DNA of 64,000 nt from Nonomuraea terrae (GTDB lineage: Bacteria > Actinomycetota > Actinomycetes > Streptosporangiales > Streptosporangiaceae): contig NZ_SMKQ01000004.1 of the NCBI RefSeq assembly GCF_004348995.1, positions 1 to 64,000 of the forward strand. Reading direction: 5' to 3'. The notes under the pieces are model-generated. The model was given only the letters and a program-made list of their open reading frames with translations. It searched no databases and was not told where the DNA came from. Position 1 is the stretch's first letter. Each line of letters starts with the position of its first letter. Shown in pieces: positions 50,958 to 58,576 of this stretch. A program made the position numbers and the translations under genes.

Positions 50958-52097
50958 GTGACCGTCGACCGTCTGCTGCCCGACCAGGACGCCAGGGACC
51001 TGATCGACCTGACCAGGGAGATCGCCGACAAGGAGCTGGCGCGCCGGGTGGACGAGCATGAGCGCGCGGAGACGTACCCGGAGGGGTTGTTCGCCACGCT
51101 GGGCGCCGCCGGGCTGCTCGGCCTGCCCTACCCCGAGGAGTACGGCGGCGGCGGACAGCCGTACGAGGTGTACCTGCAGGTGATCGAGGAGCTGGCGATG
51201 CGCTGGGCGGCCGTCGCGGTGGCCACCAGCGTGCACACGCTCTCGTGCTTCCCCGTGTTCGCGTACGGCACGCGGGAGCAGCGGGAGCGGTGGCTGCCCG
51301 ACATGCTGGCCGGGCGCCTGATCGGCGGCTACAGCCTGTCCGAGCCGCAGGCCGGCTCCGACGCCGGCGCCCTCGCCTGCAAGGCGGAGCGGGTCGAGAC
51401 CGGTTACCGGATCACCGGCACCAAGGCGTGGATCACCCACGGCGGCCTCGCCGACTTCTACGCCCTGTTCGCCCGCACGGGCTCGGGCTCGCGGGGCGTG
51501 TCGTGCTTCCTCGCGCCCGGGTCGGCCGACGGGCTGACGTTCGGGCGGCCCGAGGAGAAGATGGGCCTGCACGCGGTGCCCACCACCACCGCCCACTGGG
51601 ACGGCGCGGTCCTCGCGGCCGACCGGCTGATCGGCGAGGAGGGGCAGGGGCTGCAGATCGCCTTCAACGCCCTCGACTCCGGCCGCCTCGGCATCGCCGC
51701 CTGCGCCACCGGCCTGGCCCAGGCCGCGCTCGACGAGGCCGTGGCGTACGCGCGGCAGCGCGAGACGTTCGGCAAGAAGATCATCGACCACCAGGGGCTC
51801 GCGTTCCTGCTGGCCGACATGGCGGCGGGGGTGGACAGCGCGCGGGCGACGTACTTGGACGCGGCGCGGCGCAGGGACGCGGGGCTCGACTACAGCCGCC
51901 AGGCGAGCGTGGCCAAACTGGTCGCCACGGACACGGCGATGAAGGTGACGACGGACGCGGTGCAGGTGCTCGGCGGCTACGGGTACACCCGCGAGTTCCG
52001 CGTCGAACGCTTCATGCGCGAAGCCAAGATCATGCAGATCTTCGAAGGCACCAACCAGATCCAACGCCTGGTGATCAGCAGGCATTTGGCCAAGTAG
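50958..52097 (+). CDS. Acyl-CoA dehydrogenase
   Basis: A 379-residue FAD enzyme making an alpha,beta-double bond in an acyl-CoA. Family motifs: YSLSEPQAGSDAGALACKAE (about 118-137), WITHGG, QRETFGKKIIDHQGLAFLLADM (about 262-283) and, at the end, the catalytic glutamate in IFEGTNQIQRLVISRHL. It forms an operon with the indolepyruvate ferredoxin oxidoreductase (10-nt gap), so a CoA ester formed from an amino-acid-derived ketoacid is a likely substrate. A strong terminator follows. Confidence 0.93.
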   Translation: MTVDRLLPDQDARDLIDLTREIADKELARRVDEHERAETYPEGLFATLGAAGLLGLPYPEEYGGGGQPYEVYLQVIEELAMRWAAVAVATSVHTLSCFPVFAYGTREQRERWLPDMLAGRLIGGYSLSEPQAGSDAGALACKAERVETGYRITGTKAWITHGGLADFYALFARTGSGSRGVSCFLAPGSADGLTFGRPEEKMGLHAVPTTTAHWDGAVLAADRLIGEEGQGLQIAFNALDSGRLGIAACATGLAQAALDEAVAYARQRETFGKKIIDHQGLAFLLADMAAGVDSARATYLDAARRRDAGLDYSRQASVAKLVATDTAMKVTTDAVQVLGGYGYTREFRVERFMREAKIMQIFEGTNQIQRLVISRHLAK

Positions 52098-52110
52098 CCC
52101 CTGACATGCG

Positions 52111-52152
52111 AGAACCCCGCTCCCCTGTGCTGGGAGGCGGGGTTCTTTTTCT
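52111..52152 (+). terminator. Rho-independent terminator
   Basis: AGAACCCCGC-TCCC pairs with GGGA-G-GCGGGGTTCT (one bulged G) around CTGTGCT, followed by TTTTTCTT. A textbook intrinsic terminator 13 nt after the acyl-CoA dehydrogenase stop. Confidence 0.92.
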
Positions 52153-52172
52153 TGGGACCGGGCCCTAGATGA

Positions 52173-52731
52173 TCATTGTTCCGTCCCTGTTCCGTAAGAA
52201 ACCTCGCGCGGACGGAACAGCCGGTCGTCGATGGCCTTGCGGGCGCGGTCGTGTGAGCCGGGCATCATGTAGGCGTAGACGCGGAGGGTGAACCCCGGAT
52301 CGGCGTGGCCGAGGTACTCCGCGAGTTCCCTGACCGAGACGCCGCCAGGCCGCCCAGTCGGGAAGCGGGACGACCCGTTCACGGTCGTTCTTCGGCAGGG
52401 CGTAGGCGTGATCGCTGCCCAGCTTCTTGATCTGCCGGCGCACGGGGAGCACATGACCCTCGAAGTCGATGTCCTCCAGGGCGAGGCCGAACAGTTCACC
52501 CTGCCGCAGCCCGCAGGCGGCTCCGATCATCGGGAGCAGGCGGAACAGCGGAGGATGAGCGTCGATTACGGCGCTGACTCTCTCGTCCGACCAGGCGGTG
52601 ATCTCCTCGGCAGTACGCTTGGGCACCTGGACGACCGGTGACTTGGCGGGACTGCGTTTGATCACCTCGTCGGCGACGGCCAGGTGGCCATCCGATTTCC
52701 CTTCGGAACTTGGCTCAGCGATTCGAGTCAC
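52173..52731 (-). pseudogene. Tyrosine-recombinase integrase relic 1
   Basis: Remains of a phage/AICE-type integrase. In one frame (about 52680-52375) runs AWSDERVSAVIDAHPPLFRL then GAACGLRQGELFGLALEDID, with the first catalytic arginine, ending at VVPLPDWAAW. The sequence then jumps to another frame (about 52345-52173): ELAEYLGHADPGFTLRVYAY, with the final histidine and the nucleophilic tyrosine. About 100 residues, including the H-x-x-R box, are deleted and the frame is shifted; the N-terminal arm-binding domain is also missing. It lies next to a tRNA-Arg 3' fragment (52852-52902), the expected integration site. Confidence 0.85.
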
Positions 52732-52851
52732 GTGTCGTCAGATGACGGGCGCAGTCAGGCGCCAGCGGGACAGGCGCGAGATGATCAGGGGTGGCGAGCG
52801 ACTTTGAGATCGAGTTTCTGCAGGTCAACCTCCCCTATGGGGAAGTCGCAG

Positions 52852-52902
52852 TCCGCGCTCTCCTGAAGCGGGTGCCGCAGGTTCGAATCCTGCCGGGGGC
52901 AC
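52852..52902 (+). other. tRNA-Arg(CCU) 3' fragment, att-site scar
   Basis: The segment holds an anticodon arm with loop CTCCTGA (anticodon CCT), variable loop, T-arm GCAGG-TTCGAAT-CCTGC and the 3' acceptor strand CGGGGGCA. No matching 5' acceptor (GCCCCCG) or D-arm lies in the 80 bases upstream, so this is not a complete tRNA gene. Integrases of actinomycete elements recombine exactly in the anticodon-to-3'-end part of tRNA genes; with an integrase relic 120 bp away this is best read as an attachment site. A tRNA-type terminator follows at 52930. Confidence 0.75.
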
Positions 52903-52929
52903 TCTGTTCGACCAGGCTTCTCGCGCGCT

Positions 52930-52959
52930 GACCTGCGCTTTCTCGACCGCAGGTCTTTT
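52930..52959 (+). terminator. Intrinsic terminator downstream of the tRNA fragment
   Basis: GACCTGCG pairs perfectly with CGCAGGTC around a 10-nt loop and is followed by TTTT. It stands 28 nt after the tRNA 3' end, as expected for the original chromosomal tRNA gene, indicating that the right side of the att scar is chromosomal. Confidence 0.8.
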
Positions 52960-53334
52960 GCTTTCCGGGCCCTGGATAGGCCGCCGAGAGCCGCCGGATG
53001 CAGCCGTAGGAAATTGATCACGGGACATGCGCGGAATGATCTTGACGCGTTTCCCCAGCTCACTACGGCTGCTACAACGCCTGAAGCATCCAGTGGGATG
53101 CATTCGACAGTTCGCGTCGCGCCGATGCAGGCCAATACCGGCGATTCGGCTGCTGCGGCAGGGGCGTGAGATCCAATGCCCCCGAAATTTGCGCCGGCGG
53201 TCCAGCATCAGCCCCCGCAGGTACAACCCGCCGGTGGAACGCTGCTCACGCCGCGCAAAGGAGGTGAACACGTCGGCTTCCGGCGGGCAGGCTCGATCAC
53301 GCGCGCCCGCCGGCGCCCTAGGCGTTCGGCCGGT
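52960..53334. other. No recognisable gene
   Basis: Mixed-composition sequence between the tRNA scar and the secreted-protein gene. Open frames here on both strands have no family resemblance or ribosome-binding sites; those reading QDSNLRHPL or AGFEPAAPA are antisense tRNA translations. Nothing else seen. Confidence 0.6.
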
Positions 53335-54258
53335 TTACGCGCCGCCGGCCACAGCGGCGTACACCTCGAAGGTGGTGGCAGCGTCGGCTGGGTCGACATC
53401 CGCCAACGTGGGGTCCGGGACGTAGAAGGTGCCGTCCGCGAGCACCGGGCTGGTCACGTCCCGGGCGACCTGCACGTCGAAACCGCGGGGGGCGTAGTGC
53501 GCGCCCGGCTCGAGCACGACGTCCGGCGTCTTGCACGACGCGTAGATTTCGCCCGCCACATCTTCCGTTGTGCAGCCCGCGGGCTTCCTGGTGAAGATGG
53601 TGCCGGTCGGCAGGTGGATCGAGTAGGTGAGGGCTCCCTTGAAGGGGAGGCTGCCGTAGTTGTAGATCGCCAAGTCGAGGGGGGCGGAGTGGCCCGGCTT
53701 GATCGAGGGCAGGTCGGTCTCGCCGGCGTCGTCGCCGTCGAGCACGGGCTTGGAGTGCCCGTCCTGGGCCCAGGCGACGAGGTCGTAGCCCGCCTCCCTG
53801 ACGATGACCGGCACGGCGGCGCTGTTGTCGTACTCGGGGTCGGAAGGCGCGCTCACCTTCACCGACACCGTGCCGGCCGTGCCCTCCACACCACGGCTGT
53901 ACAGCGGAGCTCCGAATGACTGGGTGGTGCCGCTCGGCATGTCGGGCAGCCGGCAGGTGTAGCCGCCGGCGTTCGCCGTGCAGCCGTCAGGAACGACGTA
54001 GCCGACGCGCGTCTTGTCGAGGTCGTCGACGCCGACGGTGACGGTGATGCCCTTGGCGTCCGCGCCGTCGTTGCGAAGCAGGATCTGGAACGGCTTGGCG
54101 TGGGCCTGGGCGACGTTGTTCGCCAGGCTCACGCTGTTGAACATGACGGAGATGGACGGCTCGTCCGCGGCGTACGCCGGGGCCGAGGCGACCGCGAACC
54201 CGGCGGCGGCGGTGAGCAGGGCCGCAGTGCCAGTGCGGGCGAAGTTACGGATATGCAT
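53335..54258 (-). CDS. Secreted protein of unknown function
   Basis: A 307-residue exported protein. Residues 1-31 are a signal peptide (MHIRNFARTGTAALLTAAAG to AYA). The mature part is rich in beta-strand patterns and looks like two or three Ig/DUF11-like modules (FQILLRNDGADAKGITVTVG; YDNSAAVPVIVREAGYDLVA; LDLAIYNYGSLPFKGALTYS). Cysteine pairs occur in DGCTANAGGYTC and AGCTTEDVAGEIYASC, likely disulfides outside the cell. It has no membrane anchor or sorting signal. GGGGGATAA precedes the ATG. No recognised partner nearby; function unknown. Confidence 0.8.
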   Translation of the reverse strand: MHIRNFARTGTAALLTAAAGFAVASAPAYAADEPSISVMFNSVSLANNVAQAHAKPFQILLRNDGADAKGITVTVGVDDLDKTRVGYVVPDGCTANAGGYTCRLPDMPSGTTQSFGAPLYSRGVEGTAGTVSVKVSAPSDPEYDNSAAVPVIVREAGYDLVAWAQDGHSKPVLDGDDAGETDLPSIKPGHSAPLDLAIYNYGSLPFKGALTYSIHLPTGTIFTRKPAGCTTEDVAGEIYASCKTPDVVLEPGAHYAPRGFDVQVARDVTSPVLADGTFYVPDPTLADVDPADAATTFEVYAAVAGGA

Positions 54259-54488
54259 TTATCCCCCGATGAAGATGCCTAAGTGCTGTGTGGGAGATTA
54301 ACGAGTGATCGCCCACTTATGCGGTGTAAGCGTCATTTATGCGTTTTTCTTGCAGAAAGGCGCGCCGAACGTGCAACGGCCCGGCCGTCTCAACCGGCTA
54401 CCCCTGATCGGCCACGCGGGTCGCCCTCGGTAGTCTCACGACCGGCCGCGTTCGCCTCTGGCGGGGCGCGTGATCTTGATGATGAGGA

Positions 54489-54758
54489 GTGGCAGGGGAC
54501 AAGCCGGCGAAGCCGCCGGCTGCGCCGCCGTTCGGGCGGATGTTGCATTGCCCGCCGCTGATGTCGGGGCAGGACGTCCGCTTGTGGCAGACGCAGATGG
54601 CGGAGCGCGGCTGGGGGATTGGCGTGGACGGCGTGTTCGGGCCGGAGTCGCAAGGGGTGGCGTTGTCGTTCCAGCGGGAGAAAGGACATGCAGCGTCGCA
54701 CTACAGACCGAGCGCCACGGCTGTCTGCTATCACCCTCCTGAGCGATATCCGCGCTGA
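54489..54758 (+). pseudogene. Peptidoglycan-binding domain remnant
   Basis: Frame of 89 codons. Residues 15-65 match the PG_binding_1 domain (SGQDVRLWQTQMAERGWGIG, VDGVFGPESQGVALSFQREKG); the second half of the repeat (normally VDGxVGPxTW) is replaced by unrelated sequence and an early stop. In actinomycetes this domain is found at the end of phage- or element-borne endolysins, so it is likely a leftover of the same mobile DNA as its neighbours. No catalytic domain is present. Confidence 0.55.
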
Positions 54759-54775
54759 ACACGACCAACTACCGG

Positions 54776-55018
54776 ATGCATTACGGAGAAGCGTTTGGTT
54801 TCGGCCCGCCCCACCCCGCTGCGCACGATGCGATGAATGACTATCTTCGCCGGGCCCACATGGAGGCTTCATCGACCGTGATCCACCTGCGTGATGTTGT
54901 CCGGCCCAAATTCCTTGAGGTCGGCCTCGAATGGCGTCTGGACGATGACCTGAAACAGCTCGATCAGGCTGTCACTCTCACGGACCTCCAATGCCCCCGC
55001 CGTACTGCAGCTGTTTGA
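54776..55018 (+). CDS. Possible small protein or gene fragment
   Basis: An 80-codon frame that I do not recognise. Residues 20-65 look helical and protein-like (DYLRRAHMEASSTVIHLRDV, KFLEVGLEWRLDDDLKQLDQ). There is no clear ribosome-binding site, and neighbours on both sides are decayed, so it may equally be part of a broken gene. The stretch 55019-55167 after it holds nothing I can name. Confidence 0.25.
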   Translation: MHYGEAFGFGPPHPAAHDAMNDYLRRAHMEASSTVIHLRDVVRPKFLEVGLEWRLDDDLKQLDQAVTLTDLQCPRRTAAV

Positions 55019-55167
55019 TCAAGCTCCAGAGGCTACGCGGCTCCATCATCGTGTTCATCGACGCGGCACGCGCTGCCCTCTCGGAGCCCAGCCTGAGGAG
55101 CTGACGCGACACTAGAAGCGCACTGAAGATGTTGCTGGTGGAGGGGGTCTCGGAGCCGGGATGCCCC

Positions 55168-55424
55168 TCATCGCCATGCGATGGAAGGGCTGATCACCCA
55201 GGTGCCGTTGGTGCGGGTCAGTCCGAGACCGATCAGGGTGCGGAGGTTGAGGGCGGCGGCGCGGGTGTGGAGCCAGGCATCGTTTTGATGGTGCCGAGGT
55301 AGCGCAGGCGGCGGCTGCCGCGAGCCACGACCCAGGCCATGCCACGTTCGACCGGTGGCCGCCAGCGACGGTAGTCGGCTCGCCAGACCTCATCGGTGAC
55401 GGCCTGGCGGCGGGCGGCGGCCAT
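55168..55424 (-). pseudogene. C-terminal remnant of an IS1182-like transposase
   Basis: Reads WRADYRRWRPPVERGMAWVV then ARGSRRLRYLGTIK in one frame, then continues after a shift as NDAWLHTRAAALNLRTLIGL and TNGTWVISPSIAWR before TGA at 55168. Both parts belong to the C-terminal end of IS1182/IS5-like DDE transposases; the frameshift and lack of the catalytic core make it dead. No terminal repeats visible. Confidence 0.6.
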
Positions 55425-55587
55425 CAGTCAGCGGCGGTCGTGGTGGAGCACACGGCTGCGATTTCGCCCCGTCCGGATATAGGTGATTCCTGGCCGGACA
55501 AAGGCGGCGCCGCACGCCGATCGGTGGGCAGCATGAAAGTCGGACACACGGTCCACAGCCGACACACTTCCCGGAAAATCAGAGATC

Positions 55588-55914
55588 ATGCCAGAGGTCA
55601 TCGCGGGGTTGGAGGTTCCTGAGACAGCGGTGGTCGCCGAAGCGACCAGGCTCATCCAGGAGACGACCAGCCCCCTCATCTACCACCGCTCCCGGCGGGT
55701 CTTCTTCTTCAGCCTGATTCACGCGCACCAGCTCGGCGTGAAACCGGATCCGGAGCTGCTCTACGTGGCGGCCATGTTCCACGACACCGGCCTCCTGACT
55801 CCCTTTTCCGACGTCGAGCAGCGCTTCGAAGTCGATGGCGCCGACCACGCGCGCAAGTTCCTCCTGGACCGGGGTTTCTCGACGGCCGCCGCCGAGACCG
55901 TCTGGACGGCATAA
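55588..55914 (+). pseudogene. HD-domain protein, 3'-truncated
   Basis: 108 residues of an HD-superfamily metal-dependent phosphohydrolase-like protein: YHRSRRVFFFSLIHAHQLGV supplies the first His, AAMFHDTGLLTPFSDVEQRF holds the HD pair, and FEVDGADHARKFL the next His. Family members are around 200-220 residues; the part after ETVWTA, with the final Asp, is missing. The stop (TAA 55912-55914) shares one base with the start of the AraC gene (TAATG), so the break fused two loci. Probably inactive. Confidence 0.7.
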
Positions 55915-56801
55915 TGGGGGTCGCGAGGATGGGGGAGCTGGGTCTAGGCGATACGTGCGGCATACTCCGGCAGCCTTGGATCACCTCCCGGCGCAACAGT
56001 TCAGGTCTCGGGTGGGAGCATCTGTACGTCTCCACCCAACAGGAACGGCCGTACCGCGCCGAGTTCGCCCCCGCCGCCACCCACCTGCTGATCCTGCACC
56101 TCGACGGCCCTGTCACCGTGAGCCGCGGCCAGGGCAGAGCCCGGCGTTCCCGTCAGGTTCCGCCCGGAGGGTTCTTCCTCCACCCGGCCCGCCGCGGTCT
56201 GGCGGTGGAGCTCGGCGGCCGGCTCGACACGGTGCACGCGTACCTCACCGATGAGGCACTACGCGAGGCCAACGACGGCCGAACGGTGGAACTGTCCGAA
56301 GAACTGGGCGCCACCGACCCCCTGGTCGAACAGCTCATGCTGACCCTGCAAGGCGTCATTCAACGCTGGGAACCTGCCGCACGCACCTACGTGGACCACC
56401 TCACCGGGATGCTCGCCGCCCAGCTGGCGCACTGGCATCGTGCCGACCGTGAGCGCACCCCGTACAAAACCCCGAGGGGGCTTTCGCCGCGGCAGCTTTC
56501 CTGCGTGCGGGAGTTGATGGAGCAGCGGCTCGCCGAGCCGCTGCCGATCTCCGACCTCGCCGCCGCGGCTTCACTGAGCGTCAGCCAGTTCACCCGGCAG
56601 TTCAGAGCGAGCACGGGCAAGTCGCCGCACCAGTACCTGTTGCGGTTGCGCCTGGAGCAGGCATGCCGCCTCCTGCGTACCGGGACCGCCTCCATCGGGG
56701 AGGTGGCGGTCAGCTGTGGCTTCTCCCACCAGGAACACCTCACCCGGGTGATGCGCGCCCGGCTGGGCACGACCCCTGCCGCCGTCCGCCGCGCGGGTTG
56801 A
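55914..56801 (+). CDS. AraC-family transcriptional regulator
   Basis: A 295-residue regulator. Residues 20-170 are a cupin-like AraC_binding_2-type sensor; residues 190-292 contain the two helix-turn-helix units (PLPISDLAAAASLSVSQFTR and IGEVAVSCGFSHQEHLTRVM followed by the typical LGTTPAAVRR end). The start at 55914 overlaps the truncated HD gene; an ATG at 55929 is equally plausible. AraC/HD pairs occur next to isonitrile- or glutathione-related enzymes, but no target gene is left here. Confidence 0.88.
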   Translation: MGVARMGELGLGDTCGILRQPWITSRRNSSGLGWEHLYVSTQQERPYRAEFAPAATHLLILHLDGPVTVSRGQGRARRSRQVPPGGFFLHPARRGLAVELGGRLDTVHAYLTDEALREANDGRTVELSEELGATDPLVEQLMLTLQGVIQRWEPAARTYVDHLTGMLAAQLAHWHRADRERTPYKTPRGLSPRQLSCVRELMEQRLAEPLPISDLAAAASLSVSQFTRQFRASTGKSPHQYLLRLRLEQACRLLRTGTASIGEVAVSCGFSHQEHLTRVMRARLGTTPAAVRRAG

Positions 56802-56870
56802 CCTCCCCAATCCGCCGCCATCGCGCATCCTGTGGTGCGTTTTTCGCGCAGCGAGCGCCGGTCGTTGCAA

Positions 56871-57288
56871 CCACGGGCTCAGCGTCATTCTGGATCGACC
56901 ACTGAGGGCATCAGTGATCTTCCCATTGGTGCGGTGCTGCCGTCCTTCCATGCACTTGGCGTAGACACGGTGCAGCACGTCAACACTGTGCCCGGCCCGC
57001 TTGGCAACCTCGGTGGCCGGGACACCCGCGTTCAGCCAGAGCGATACGGCGGCGTGGCGCAGGTCGTACGGTCGGGCCGCCAGCGGGGAGGTGACTTGTT
57101 CAGGGGCGAGGGACAGCCGTCGCGCCTCCTGCCAGACGGCCGAATACGCCGAGGAGGAGAACGGACGGCCCTTGCTCGTCTTGAAGAGCCGGCCGTCGTC
57201 GGCCGTGCCGTACCGGGTGATGTGCTCTCGGAGTGCGGTGACGAGGGCCGGAGGGATCGGGATGTCGCGCGTATCGTTCCGGGTGCCG
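56871..57288 (-). pseudogene. Tyrosine-recombinase integrase relic 2
   Basis: Minus-strand reading frame with the C-terminal catalytic half of an actinomycete integrase: RDIPIPPALVTALREHITRY, then YDLRHAAVSLWLNAGVPATE (H-x-x-R box), RAGHSVDVLHRVYAKC (His and the nucleophilic Tyr). The start of the gene is missing: an insertion sequence begins at 57295, directly upstream, and the sequence beyond it shows no integrase resemblance. No stop of its own is seen before the antisense of the AraC gene. Different from relic 1 in sequence, so a second element. Confidence 0.85.
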
Positions 57289-57294
57289 ATTAAT

Positions 57295-57327
57295 CATCCG
57301 TCCAGGTCAAGCCGCATGCTGGTACTC
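57295..57327. repeat. IS inverted repeat, left
   Basis: 33 bp beginning CATCCGTCCAGG and ending TGGTACTC; perfect reverse complement of 58342-58374. Confidence 0.95.
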
Positions 57328-58236
57328 CCTGAGGACACCGCCGAGTCGATCATTTCGGCGGATGTCGAGTCGCGCGATCAGGGCTTGGTCGCTGATCGGA
57401 TCGGGGAGCAGACGGCGCGGGGCTGCCTGTCCAAGAGCCCGGTGCGGTCGGTGTTCGTTGTAGAACGTCTCGAACTCGCGCAGCGTGTGCAGAAGGTGGC
57501 GCTGGTTCCAGATCAAGGTGCGGTCCAGCAACTCGCGTCGGCAGGTCTGGATCCAGCGCTCCATGATTGAGTTCATCCGAGGTATCCGGATACCGGTCTT
57601 GACCACCTGCACTCCGGCATCGGCCAGGACGGCGTCGAAGGCCGCGATGAACTTGGCGTCCCGGTCACGTATCAAGAACCTGGCTTGCTGCCCGCGTCCT
57701 GCAGGTCCATGACGAGATTACGGCCGAGCTGAGTGACCCACTGCCCGGTGGGGCGCACGGTAACGCCGAGAATCCGAACGCGGCGGGTGGCGTGCTCGAT
57801 GACTGCCAGGACGTACAGTCGCGCCCCGGTGAGCGTGCGGATCTCGAAAAAGTCACAGGCCAGCAGCGCCCCGGCCTGGCTGCGCAGGAAATCGGCCCAG
57901 CTGGTGTGCTCGCGTTCAGGCGACGGGGCAATGCCGTGGACTTTCAGGATCTCCCAGACGGTGGAGGCGGCGACCTTGATACCGAGCGCGGCCGACTCGC
58001 CGGCGGACCAGCAACGTGAGGTGCCGGAGCTTGCCCATCGACAGATGGTGGAGCAGCCATGAGAGGAGAAACCGGTCATCCGGCGTGAACACGGGCTTGG
58101 CCACCTGCCGCTGCAAGACCGTCAACTGATGCCGGAGCCCCAGGATCTCGATCTCTTTGTCGCGATCGCTTCTGGGTAGCAGCCGGATGAATGAGAAGGT
58201 GTTCGTCACCGTGAGGTAGGCCAAGCGCAGCAGCAC
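57307..58236 (-). pseudogene. Disrupted DDE (rve) transposase of the IS
   Basis: Pieces in three frames add up to an IS3/IS481-superfamily transposase with integrase core. N-terminal part from GTG 58236: DKEIEILGLRHQLTVLQRQV and LSWLLHHLSMGKLRHLTLLV. An internal deletion of about 50 residues with a frame change follows near 58010. Middle part: AALGIKVAASTVWEILKVHG, LLACDFFEIRTLTGARLYVL (first Asp). Near 57680 a single missing base shifts the frame at QDAGSK before RFLIRDRDAKF (second Asp). End: MNSIMERWIQTCRRELLDRT and FYNEHRPHRALGQ with the catalytic Glu. Not able to make an active protein without frameshifting and the missing segment. Confidence 0.85.
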
Positions 58237-58341
58237 GACAGATCATCATGCCGTTTCTGGTGCAGCCCTCGCGACTACCAGACCGAAGCACGCGATCGCC
58301 ATCACCCCTGCGACCTGCTCGAATGATTTTCGGCACCCGCA

Positions 58342-58374
58342 GAGTACCAGCATGCGGCTTGACCTGGACGGATG
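58342..58374. repeat. IS inverted repeat, right
   Basis: 33 bp beginning GAGTACCAG and ending GGACGGATG; perfect reverse complement of 57295-57327. The 58381-58576 stretch after it holds no recognisable gene. Confidence 0.95.
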
Positions 58375-58576
58375 ATTAATCGGCGCCCACACTGTCCGGG
58401 GAAACTTCTGAGTTTGCAATCCAGCCTCTCGTGGTTCGGGTTCCTCTGCCACACGACATCGGCGCCTGGCCCCCACATCAGACCTCAGAGCGAGGACCTG
58501 GAAACACAGCGCGGGAGGACCTCACCACTTGGCGCCCGCAGATCAAGGATGCGGTCTTCATCTGCGAGCGCCCGAG

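Larger units (their letters stand above)
57295..58374 (-). mobile_element. Insertion sequence with perfect 33-bp inverted repeats
   Basis: A 1080-bp element bounded by 33-bp perfect inverted repeats (57295-57327 and 58342-58374) and flanked on both sides by ATTAAT (57289-57294, 58375-58380), the likely target duplication. It carries one disrupted IS3/IS481-like transposase gene on the minus strand. It sits at the truncated end of integrase relic 2. Because ATTAAT is itself palindromic and is flanked by GCCG/CGGC, the repeats could also be read as longer (43 bp) with no duplication. Confidence 0.9.

Noticed and set aside
47411-51097. 1228-codon minus-strand frame opposite the indolepyruvate ferredoxin oxidoreductase
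   Set aside because: Shadow frame; no recognisable domain, and it would overlap the Lrp gene and its promoter.
52780-52905. Complete tRNA-Arg gene
   Set aside because: The 3' half is clear, but no 5' acceptor strand or D-arm complementary to it is found upstream, so only a fragment is called.
52785-53271. Minus-strand frames reading QDSNLRHPL and AGFEPAAPA
   Set aside because: These are the well-known artefactual translations of the antisense of a tRNA T-arm; they led to the tRNA-Arg fragment instead.
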